37,067 nt of DNA from a virus, in the IMG/VR virus record IMGVR_UViG_3300035201_000198, positions 1 through 37,067 of that record, one strand, 5' to 3'. This document shows, in pieces, positions 7,326 through 13,641 of this stretch. The notes under the pieces were generated by a model, which saw only the letters and a program-made list of their open reading frames with translations, had not been told where the DNA came from and searched no databases. How positions within the stretch are numbered: position 1 is the first letter of the stretch; every line of letters begins with the position of its first letter. A program made the translations under genes and the position numbers.

Positions 7326-7491
7326 TGGAGGGTATGAACATCCATGGTATAAACATCAGAATAAAGATAGATTAATTAGACCTAACCCACCTACTAAAGA
7401 GGCAGTAAGACGTGCCAAATTCAGAGATAAAACCTACCAGTGGAGTAGGTCCAATGATCTTCGATCTGGAAACAAACGGACTTTTAAATAA
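7279..7491 (+). CDS. Hypothetical basic protein between helicase and polymerase (70 aa)
   Basis: This frame overlaps the helicase end by 47 bp and the exonuclease ORF start by 38 bp. It is the only frame filling the 128-bp space between them. The product is basic (about one third Lys/Arg/His; ...KEAVRRAKFRDKTYQWSR...). No motif recognised. The long overlaps make the start uncertain; there is no later ATG in this frame. T7-like phages often carry small unnamed genes at this point, which is modest support. Confidence 0.45.
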   Translation: MKLRNHQFSTQPQIFDGGYEHPWYKHQNKDRLIRPNPPTKEAVRRAKFRDKTYQWSRSNDLRSGNKRTFK

Positions 7492-8011
7492 TACTACACG
7501 TATACACTGTATTTCACTCAACTGGTATGAAGAAGATCGAATTGAATCCTTCAATGACGAGAAGTATGCCTCAGAAGCTAAGGAACTTCCAATGGCAAGT
7601 AATTATTCCATTACAACTGCTCTTAGTTATCTCCAGGATGCTGATTATCTCATTGGTCATAATATCATTGGGTTTGACATTCCTATTATTAAAAAACTTT
7701 ACCCTTATTTCAATCCCAGGGGTATTATCATTGATACTCTTTTGTTATCTAGGTTATATCATCCGAATCTACTCGATATAGATAAGAATCATAATTGGGA
7801 ACATATGCCACTTCAATTATATGGTAGACATAGCTTAGAAGCATATGGTTATAGATTAGGTGAATATAAAGGTAATTTTGCGAAGACTACAGATTGGAAA
7901 GAGTGGTCACAAGAAATGGAAGACTATTGTATACAAGATGTTGCTGTCACCACTAAATTATGCAAACATTTCCTCCCTTACCTGGATGGATCCAAATGGA
8001 ACATCAGGTAG
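7454..8011 (+). CDS. DNA polymerase, 3'-5' proofreading exonuclease domain (split gp5, part 1)
   Basis: Equivalent to the N-terminal domain of T7 gp5. The start at 7454 (MIFDLETNGLL) is preceded by a GGAG/TAGG purine stretch; an ATG at 7412 would add 14 non-conserved residues. All three Exo motifs are present: Exo I DLETNG with the Asp/Glu pair, Exo II LIGHNIIGFDIP, and Exo III YCIQDVAVT with the Tyr-x3-Asp pair. The frame closes at TAG 8011, where T7 gp5 continues into the polymerase domain. The rest is in the -1 frame from 7960. The proofreading centre is complete, so this looks like a functional stand-alone domain. Confidence 0.9.
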   Translation: MIFDLETNGLLNNTTRIHCISLNWYEEDRIESFNDEKYASEAKELPMASNYSITTALSYLQDADYLIGHNIIGFDIPIIKKLYPYFNPRGIIIDTLLLSRLYHPNLLDIDKNHNWEHMPLQLYGRHSLEAYGYRLGEYKGNFAKTTDWKEWSQEMEDYCIQDVAVTTKLCKHFLPYLDGSKWNIR

Positions 8012-9222
8012 CACAAATATTAACACAACAGGAGCTCCATGGATGGTATTTTGATGAACAAGCTGCACGGGAACTTGAATCAACTCTCCGAAAAGAGTAT
8101 GAAGATACTACGAGGTTACTACGAAACAGGCATCCTTTCGTTAAAGGATCAGAATTTACTCCTAAACGATCTAACAAAAGAAGTGGATATGTCGAAGGAG
8201 CAACCCTTACCAAATTAAAGGAGTTTAATCCTACATCAAGGGATCATATATCATGGATCTTACAGACACATTATGGCTGGACGCCTTCATTACTGACGAA
8301 CTCAGGCAAGGCGGTTATAGACGAGACCGTGCTAAAAGAACTTGGGACGGATATTGCTCTTCAGTTTCTGACACTATTGGATCTGACAAAAAAGTTAGGG
8401 ATGATATCAGAAGGCGTGAACGCATGGCAGAAGCTTGTTACGACATCTAGCCGAATACATCACCATTGTGCGGTAGGTACATCTACTCACCGCTGTCACC
8501 ATCGAACTCCAAATTTAGCACAGGTACCTCAAGATGAAAGATTTAGAAAACTATTTACCGCCTCGCCTGGAATGGTTATGTGCGGGGCTGACCTTAGCGG
8601 TATTGAACTCAGGATGCTTGCCCATCATCTCGCCAGATTTGATCAAGGACGCTATGCCGAAATCCTCGTTACAGGAGACATCCATGCCGAAAATGCCAAG
8701 CGCATCGGGATTACTAGAACCCAAGTAAAAACTGTAACTTATGCATTTCTTTATGGGGCTGGAGATCAGCGCATAGGTCAGGCATATGATAAACAATTAT
8801 CAGATGAACTCAAAAAGAAGAAAGGTAAAGAAATCCGTGAAGCATATGTGGCTGCCATTCCAGGTCTTAAAGAACTCTTGGAAGCTGTACACAAAGCTAG
8901 TGAAAGAGGTTTTTTATATGGTTTAGATAATAGACGTATACTTGTCGATTCTAAACATAAAAGTTTAAACTATCTTTTGCAAGGAAATTCAGCCGTTCTC
9001 GCAAAAAAATGGATGATTTTATCTAATGAAAATCCTTTTAAAACCCCTAGACAAGTTGCATTCATTCATGATGAATTACAATTTGAAGTACACCCAACTG
9101 AAGTAAATGACCTTAAATTCCACCTTGAATTATCAGCAGTACAGTCAGGTGAGTCATATGGACTCAGGTGTCCTATTGCCGCAGAATCTAAATCAGGTAA
9201 GACCTGGGCAGAGGTACATTAA
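7960..9222 (+). CDS. DNA polymerase I-type, polymerase domain (split gp5, part 2)
   Basis: Family A replicative polymerase domain. Motif A is GADLSGIELR with catalytic Asp at about residue 211 (numbered from 7960). Motif B is QVKTVTYAFLYGAG with the O-helix Lys257 and Tyr261. Motif C is FIHDELQ with His370-Asp371-Glu372. The C-terminus SGKTWAEVH matches the T7 gp5 end. Similarity to T7 gp5 begins at WIQMEHQVAQI, so the true start may be ATG 7960 or ATG 7996. It overlaps the exonuclease ORF by 52 bp and lies in the -1 frame relative to it. No canonical slippery heptamer is visible in the overlap. Confidence 0.93.
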   Translation: MQTFPPLPGWIQMEHQVAQILTQQELHGWYFDEQAARELESTLRKEYEDTTRLLRNRHPFVKGSEFTPKRSNKRSGYVEGATLTKLKEFNPTSRDHISWILQTHYGWTPSLLTNSGKAVIDETVLKELGTDIALQFLTLLDLTKKLGMISEGVNAWQKLVTTSSRIHHHCAVGTSTHRCHHRTPNLAQVPQDERFRKLFTASPGMVMCGADLSGIELRMLAHHLARFDQGRYAEILVTGDIHAENAKRIGITRTQVKTVTYAFLYGAGDQRIGQAYDKQLSDELKKKKGKEIREAYVAAIPGLKELLEAVHKASERGFLYGLDNRRILVDSKHKSLNYLLQGNSAVLAKKWMILSNENPFKTPRQVAFIHDELQFEVHPTEVNDLKFHLELSAVQSGESYGLRCPIAAESKSGKTWAEVH

Positions 9223-9226
9223 TCTT

Positions 9227-9682
9227 ATGCTTAATTCAGAACATACTATAGAAGATATGTATGCTCTTAAGTATAATACTGAAACTACTAGCAAAAAAGA
9301 TATTGGAGATATTTATGTTGATGGTATACCATGGAATATAAAATCTAATAATATCAATAAAAGCAATTATTCACCAAATTTAATTAGTGCTGATAAATTA
9401 TTCAATCATTTAACAGATGGTAAATTTTTAAAATTCTTATTTGTTGATTATATTGAACCATTAGATATAATCAATGAGCAATTAGTTGATGCTCATCATA
9501 TATCTTGGGACTGTTTAGATATACGTTGCCAAGGTAAAGGTGTTATACAATTAAGTTCAAAATTAATAATTAATGAAAATCAAACTGTAAATGAATTTCT
9601 TAAAGGATTTAGCCCAGCTTATTCTAAATATATTCATAAAGAAAGATTGAAATTAAATAAACTTGAGCAAAAATTCTGTTAA
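9227..9682 (+). CDS. AT-rich inserted ORF, possible PD-(D/E)xK-type nuclease (151 aa)
   Basis: Starts four bases after the polymerase stop (ATG 9227; the frame is open upstream but lies inside the polymerase gene). Sequenced lines in it are about 18-25% G+C, far below neighbouring genes, which suggests recent acquisition. The segment KKDIGDIYVDGIPWNIKSNN has the shape of a restriction-fold core, Asp-x(n)-[N]-x-K, with Asn where Glu/Asp is usual. NYSPNLISADKLFNHL after it also resembles restriction-enzyme helices. T7 has no gene here of this kind. A nuclease or degenerate homing/restriction enzyme is a guess; nothing else was recognised. Confidence 0.75.
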   Translation: MLNSEHTIEDMYALKYNTETTSKKDIGDIYVDGIPWNIKSNNINKSNYSPNLISADKLFNHLTDGKFLKFLFVDYIEPLDIINEQLVDAHHISWDCLDIRCQGKGVIQLSSKLIINENQTVNEFLKGFSPAYSKYIHKERLKLNKLEQKFC

Positions 9683-9689
9683 ACCACCT

Positions 9690-10427
9690 ATGAAATTATT
9701 AATTGATGCTGACTTTATTGTCTATAAGTCATGTGCAGCTGCAGAAACTGAAATAGACTGGGGTGATGATACCATCCTTGTTACAAGTAAATTCAGTGAT
9801 GCATATAAAGCTACAAAAAGAGAATTAAATAAGATCCGAGATAAATTTGGATCCTTTTCTGAAATGATTCTATTCTTTTCTGATAGTAAGAATTTTAGGA
9901 AAGAAATTTTGCCAGAGTACAAGGGGCATAGAAATCGTAAGAAACCTTGTGGTTATATGCGTGTAGTCAATAAACTCAAGACTGAGTTTGAAGTGATTAT
10001 TATGCCTGAACTTGAAGCTGATGATAGTATGGGTATTTATAGTACACAATATCCAGGTAATATGATTATATCTCCTGATAAAGATATGAAACAAATACCA
10101 GGAGAACTATATAATTTCGATGAAACCTTCACAATCACGGCTAATGAAGGTGCTAAATGGCACTTAATACAGACTTTAGCAGGTGATCAAACAGATGGTT
10201 ATGGTGGAGTACCTGGAATTGGTGTTAAACGAGCCGAGGCTCTTTTTTCTAAGGAAGGTTACTCTTGGAAAACAGTTGTAAATGCTTTTGTTGAAAAAGG
10301 TTATTCAAATGTTACTGCTTTAACAAATGCTAGACTTGCAAGAATATTAACCGTAGAGGATTATGACTTCAAAAAGAAAAAACCTAGATTATGGAATCCC
10401 TCCTCCGATTACCAAATTAACGACTGA
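9690..10427 (+). CDS. 5'-3' exonuclease (T7 gp6-like, FEN family)
   Basis: Degrades host DNA and removes RNA primers. I start it at ATG 9690 (MKLLIDADFIVYKSC); a TTG at 9663 in frame would overlap the upstream gene. FEN-family metal-binding motifs are in order: DADF near the N-terminus, LPEYKGHRN, ELEADDSMG, ISPDKDMKQIPG, then the helix-hairpin region GDQTDGYGGVPGIGVKRAEALF. The 245-residue length is a little short of T7 gp6 (300), mainly at the C-terminus. The gene end overlaps the NblA-like ORF by 65 bp. Confidence 0.95.
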   Translation: MKLLIDADFIVYKSCAAAETEIDWGDDTILVTSKFSDAYKATKRELNKIRDKFGSFSEMILFFSDSKNFRKEILPEYKGHRNRKKPCGYMRVVNKLKTEFEVIIMPELEADDSMGIYSTQYPGNMIISPDKDMKQIPGELYNFDETFTITANEGAKWHLIQTLAGDQTDGYGGVPGIGVKRAEALFSKEGYSWKTVVNAFVEKGYSNVTALTNARLARILTVEDYDFKKKKPRLWNPSSDYQIND

Positions 10428-10638
10428 GCAAGATTTCAAATTAAGGCAAATGGAAATATTATTAGAAAAACCAGAAACAAAAAGAGAAGATATAATTACT
10501 TTAATATTAGCCTTACAAAGACAGAACTTTGTCTTATGTAATTCACTCACCAATTTAGTTGACAAATGGCCAAAGGTCCATCCTACTATCAGCGAGGTTC
10601 CTGCGATGTTTGGGATTTTATTAGAGAACAGGGATTAA
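10363..10638 (+). CDS. nblA: NblA-like phycobilisome degradation adaptor
   Basis: NblA is a small helical cyanobacterial protein that binds phycobiliproteins and directs them to Clp protease. Residues 19-69 (LTTEQDFKLRQMEILLE...REDIITLILALQRQ...LTNLVDKW) follow the NblA pattern: L-[ST]-x-E-Q-x-F-x-L-R in helix 1, then an acidic turn, then a hydrophobic helix with LxRQ and a terminal Trp. The 20-residue N-terminal extension is longer than in most host forms (about 60 aa total). NblA genes are known in freshwater cyanophages and have been reported in marine ones. It overlaps both neighbours (65 and 73 bp). I judge it homologous by pattern only. Confidence 0.72.
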   Translation: MTSKRKNLDYGIPPPITKLTTEQDFKLRQMEILLEKPETKREDIITLILALQRQNFVLCNSLTNLVDKWPKVHPTISEVPAMFGILLENRD

Positions 10639-10859
10639 ATTTCCACCTCGGTAATGCTATTAAATATATAGCAAGAGCAGGACACAAAACACAAAGCAAA
10701 ATTGAAGATTTAGAAAAAGCTATTCATTATTTAGAAAATGAACTCCACCATGAAAAAGACATTTATTTCAGAGCAAGCCAAGGAATTCCGTACCAAATAC
10801 AACCTGACGAACGGGACGGATCGTACCAAACGCTCATATCAGAAAAATCTGATTGTTGA
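10566..10859 (+). CDS. DUF3310 family protein (97 aa)
   Basis: Residues 7-61 match the DUF3310 pattern well: YYQRGSCDVWDFIREQGLNFHLGNAIKYIARAGHK followed by EDLEKAIHYLENEL (given here as separate motifs YYQRG, DVWDFI, GNAIKYIARAG, EDLEKAIHYL). The family occurs in many phages beside nucleotide-metabolism genes and is related to the T7 gp1.7 region; a nucleotide-kinase role has been described for T7 gp1.7, but I cannot confirm it for this protein. Its C-terminal 35 residues lie in the overlap with the MazG-like gene and are probably unstructured. Confidence 0.8.
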   Translation: MAKGPSYYQRGSCDVWDFIREQGLNFHLGNAIKYIARAGHKTQSKIEDLEKAIHYLENELHHEKDIYFRASQGIPYQIQPDERDGSYQTLISEKSDC

Positions 10860-11130
10860 GGAGTTTAAAGAATTCCTTGAAGCTGAAGGGTTCTTATTCA
10901 TGCACGGTAAGAACCATCAAGAACATGCATTAAAAGAATTAGCTGATCTGGTTTATGTCTGCTATCAGTACGCTGAGAGTATGGGTTGGTTCTTAGATGA
11001 AGCATTAGATAGAGTGCATAATAGTAATATGTCTAAGCTAGGAGACGATGGACATCCAATATATAGAGAAGATGGTAAAGTTTTAAAAGGACCAAATTAC
11101 AAGCCACCAAATTTAGAAGACTTATTTTGA
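10750..11130 (+). CDS. MazG-like nucleotide pyrophosphohydrolase (all-alpha NTP-PPase)
   Basis: Members of this superfamily hydrolyse NTPs or dNTPs to monophosphates; cyanophages often carry one, perhaps to recycle nucleotides or change nucleotide signalling. The metal-binding signature is visible: IVEEFKEFLEAE (Glu-x-x-Glu at about residues 38-41) and KELADLVYVCYQYAES (Glu-x-x-Asp). The tail SKLGDDGHPIYREDGKVLKGPNYKPPNLEDLF is typical of phage versions. ATG 10750 (MKKTFISEQAKEF) is chosen; ATG 10738 would add four residues. It overlaps DUF3310 by about 110 bp. Confidence 0.85.
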   Translation: MKKTFISEQAKEFRTKYNLTNGTDRTKRSYQKNLIVEEFKEFLEAEGFLFMHGKNHQEHALKELADLVYVCYQYAESMGWFLDEALDRVHNSNMSKLGDDGHPIYREDGKVLKGPNYKPPNLEDLF

Positions 11131-11131
11131 A

Positions 11132-12499
11132 ATGACAGCAGAACTAATCTCCCGCACTGGTCGGGTCCAATCATGGTTGGATAACCCAGAATCTCGCCTC
11201 CCAGTGAGTTGCACTGTCTTTGTAGTAGAAGACTCAATGGAGGGTAAAAATGGAATCGAAGCGTCCTGGAGATATGTATCTCATGGACTCAGATTTGGCG
11301 CAGGAGTTGCGGTCCATTTATCTAAGCTCCGACCCAAAGGAAGTGAAAACGGAAAAGGTCTTACGGCTTCTGGCCCAGTATCGTTCGGTAGAATCTACTC
11401 AACATTAAATGAAACACTTAGAAGGGGTGGTCATTATAAAAACGGTGCTTGCGTTTTGCATTTGGATATCGACCATCCTGATATTATCGAATTTATTACA
11501 ACACCGAGATCTGAACTCCCATGGGTTAAACGGTGTGTCAATCTTAACAACGAAAAATGGGAGAGTGCTAATCAGACAACACGGGAAGCCGTAATTTATG
11601 GAATCAAATCAGGAGATATCTGGCTCAACAAGATCAGATATGACAAGGACGGCAGACGTATTTTCGGCAATGTGTGCCTTGAGGTTTACCTGCCTTCACG
11701 AGGAACATGCTTGCTCCAGCATATCAATTTGTCTGCCTGTAGAGTCGGAGATCTCAAAAAAGCTTTCGCTCAAGGTATGTCCGAGTTGTGCGATCTTCAT
11801 AGCAGAACAGGTGTTGGAGGGTCTGGAGAATACTTACCCTCGGAGACGGATAGGCAAGTCGGGCTCGGAATGCTTGGATTGGCCAACTTTCTCAGAAGGA
11901 ATGAGGTAACATATGCTGACTTTGCTGATGCTTTAGAAAATAATACAAACAATAGAAAAGCCCAAGAAATTGTTTGGAATTTAGAAGAAGCAATAGAAGG
12001 AGCTGCTTATATAGCAAAAAATAATAATATGGTAAGAGCTTTTGCTATAGCTCCTACTGCCTCCTGTTCATATAGGAGTGAAGATTTGGATGGCTTTACA
12101 GCTACTCCTGAGATAGCACCTCCAATAGCACGCTCTGTAGATAGAGATAGTGGTACTTTTGGAGTACAACACTATGATTATGGCGATGTTGAGATCGCCT
12201 CAGAAGTTGGCTGGGACGTTTATAAGCGTGTAGCAGACGGCATTATGATACTTCTCAATTCCACGGGACTTCTTCACGGCTATAGCTTCAACTCATGGAG
12301 TGATGTTGTAGAATACGATGAAACATTCGTTGAAGAGTGGCTGCAATCACCGCAGACCTCCCTTTACTATAGCCTACAAGTAATGGGCGATGTACAGGAC
12401 AAGAGTGATGCGTATGCAGCATTAGATAAAGCCGAAGTCGATGATTACTTGCAGGACATTCTCGGAAACGAGCCAATAACCTGTGACTGTCAAGAATAA
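11132..12499 (+). CDS. nrdA: Ribonucleotide reductase large (alpha) subunit, compact class I type
   Basis: Converts ribonucleotides to deoxyribonucleotides for phage DNA. At 455 aa it is far shorter than NrdA (about 760), because it starts just before the first redox cysteine: there is no N-terminal ATP-cone domain. Visible catalytic residues are Cys27 (PVSCTV), Asn180-x-Cys182-x-Glu184 (NVCLE, the radical loop), Cys203 and a Cys-x-Cys tail (ITCDCQE). SLYYSL at residues 410-415 supplies the Tyr412-Tyr413 pair of class I enzymes (Tyr730/731 in E. coli), so it is not class II. It is translated just before the small subunit with a TAATG overlap. Confidence 0.88.
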   Translation: MTAELISRTGRVQSWLDNPESRLPVSCTVFVVEDSMEGKNGIEASWRYVSHGLRFGAGVAVHLSKLRPKGSENGKGLTASGPVSFGRIYSTLNETLRRGGHYKNGACVLHLDIDHPDIIEFITTPRSELPWVKRCVNLNNEKWESANQTTREAVIYGIKSGDIWLNKIRYDKDGRRIFGNVCLEVYLPSRGTCLLQHINLSACRVGDLKKAFAQGMSELCDLHSRTGVGGSGEYLPSETDRQVGLGMLGLANFLRRNEVTYADFADALENNTNNRKAQEIVWNLEEAIEGAAYIAKNNNMVRAFAIAPTASCSYRSEDLDGFTATPEIAPPIARSVDRDSGTFGVQHYDYGDVEIASEVGWDVYKRVADGIMILLNSTGLLHGYSFNSWSDVVEYDETFVEEWLQSPQTSLYYSLQVMGDVQDKSDAYAALDKAEVDDYLQDILGNEPITCDCQE

Positions 12500-13221
12500 T
12501 GAGAAAACATCCTTATACAAAATTATTAGAACGTAAACGTACTTGGACACCAGTACAACCAACCAAAGGGGAGGTGAAAGAAGGTGCAGAAGAAACCATC
12601 AAACGTGCGCTCGCAGTACGTCATATGGAGCTCCCTGTTGGAAGCTTCATTCGTGAAGGTTTGGAGAAAAGTGTTCCCGATAATGCCAGGGAACTCCTTG
12701 AATCAAATGTTAAAGATGAGGAAAAACATGATATAGCTTTACAATATATAGTAGATGTTAATGGTGCTGATGAAATTGCAGAAAAGGAGGGGAAGTTATT
12801 AAGAGATGCTTGGATTGAACATCCTGATCATTGTCTTCTTAAAGCACTTGTCGCAGAAAGAGCTATATTCTTTGTTCTACTCCCTTTCTTTCGGTTTAAT
12901 GGGGATGCTGCTCTTAGAACGGTATCTATGGATATCTCAAGAGACGAACAGGTACATGTCGGATGTAATAGTCTTGTATGTGCAGAGTTGGGTCTTTCTG
13001 TTAGTCCTAGCTTGGATAAGCTTCGGAAGGCAACTATTAACTGGATAATGCAACCTCTAGGTACAAATACCTACGATAAATATTTGGACAAAAAATTTTG
13101 GCTAGATGCGAGTGACAGATTAATGTATGAGGGTAAAGCCCCAGAGTTTTCTGAGACACAGAGAGCCAGAATGCCCGCCTTTTTTGAACATGCAAACACA
13201 AATCTCCCTAAGTACGCTTAG
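12499..13221 (+). CDS. nrdB: Ribonucleotide reductase small (beta) subunit, divergent ferritin-like
   Basis: Houses the metal cofactor that supplies the radical to the alpha subunit. It has two helix motifs of the di-metal fold: Glu74-x-x-His77 (EEKH) and Glu150-x-x-His153 (EQVH), with Glu44 and Glu120 as the remaining likely ligands. The residue four after His77, the position of the radical Tyr122 in E. coli NrdB, is Leu81 here. A Tyr is present at 83. At 240 aa it is shorter than typical NrdB (320-375). Position after nrdA with a one-base overlap supports the pair. The family resembles the small RNR of cyanosipho- and cyanopodoviruses once annotated as class II. Confidence 0.8.
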   Translation: MRKHPYTKLLERKRTWTPVQPTKGEVKEGAEETIKRALAVRHMELPVGSFIREGLEKSVPDNARELLESNVKDEEKHDIALQYIVDVNGADEIAEKEGKLLRDAWIEHPDHCLLKALVAERAIFFVLLPFFRFNGDAALRTVSMDISRDEQVHVGCNSLVCAELGLSVSPSLDKLRKATINWIMQPLGTNTYDKYLDKKFWLDASDRLMYEGKAPEFSETQRARMPAFFEHANTNLPKYA

Positions 13222-13381
13222 GTTGCACAACCAAAGATTGGATGACCTCATCAATAGATTAGATGAGAACTTTGGTTGGAAGCCCGTTCATCCTAAAGAA
13301 AACATCGAATCAATAATGTACCGAGCTGGACAAGCCAGTGTTATTGAATATATTAAATCTATTATGGAGGAAGAAATCTAA
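13190..13381 (+). CDS. Small hypothetical protein (63 aa)
   Basis: The frame is open from 13127 but an internal ATG at 13190 (MQTQISLSTLRLHNQRLDDL) gives the smaller overlap (32 bp) with nrdB and is preferred. The product is helical and slightly acidic (NIESIMYRAGQASVIEYIKSIMEEEI). It ends in a TAATG overlap with the proline-rich gene. Function unknown; it is the last gene before the head module. Confidence 0.6.
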   Translation: MQTQISLSTLRLHNQRLDDLINRLDENFGWKPVHPKENIESIMYRAGQASVIEYIKSIMEEEI

Positions 13382-13641
13382 TGTGCGGAGGAGGACCCCC
13401 ACCTATGCCAGCACCACCACCTGTTGCGCCACCACCACCACCACCTGAAGCTCCAAGGTCACCTTTACCTGAGCCAGAACCAGTTGTAAGAGATGTAAAT
13501 CCAAAGGTTCGTAAGGCAAAATCAGCTAAAGCTAAGAATCCACAAGCTAAAGGAACTCAAGCTTTAAGAATACCTCTTAAACCTAGTGTTAATACAGGCG
13601 CAGGAGGCGGACCTGCTGGCGGATTAAATCAAGGACAATGA
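13381..13641 (+). CDS. Proline-rich small protein ahead of the portal (86 aa)
   Basis: The first 35 residues are dominated by Pro (APPPVAPPPPPPEAP), followed by an alkaline Lys/Ala segment (KVRKAKSAKAKNPQAK) and a Gly-rich C-terminus (GAGGGPAGGLNQGQ). It is low complexity and probably disordered. It occupies the position of T7 gp6.7/gp7.3, small virion proteins encoded before the portal, so a head or tail-assembly role is likely by context. There is no sequence proof. It overlaps the portal start by 4 bp (ATGA). Confidence 0.7.
   Translation: MCGGGPPPMPAPPPVAPPPPPPEAPRSPLPEPEPVVRDVNPKVRKAKSAKAKNPQAKGTQALRIPLKPSVNTGAGGGPAGGLNQGQ

Noticed and set aside
7957-8011. Programmed -1 frameshift joining the two DNA polymerase ORFs
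   Set aside because: The frame relation is right, but the overlap holds no X-XXY-YYZ slippery heptamer and part 2 has its own ATGs (7960, 7996). Kept as two ORFs.
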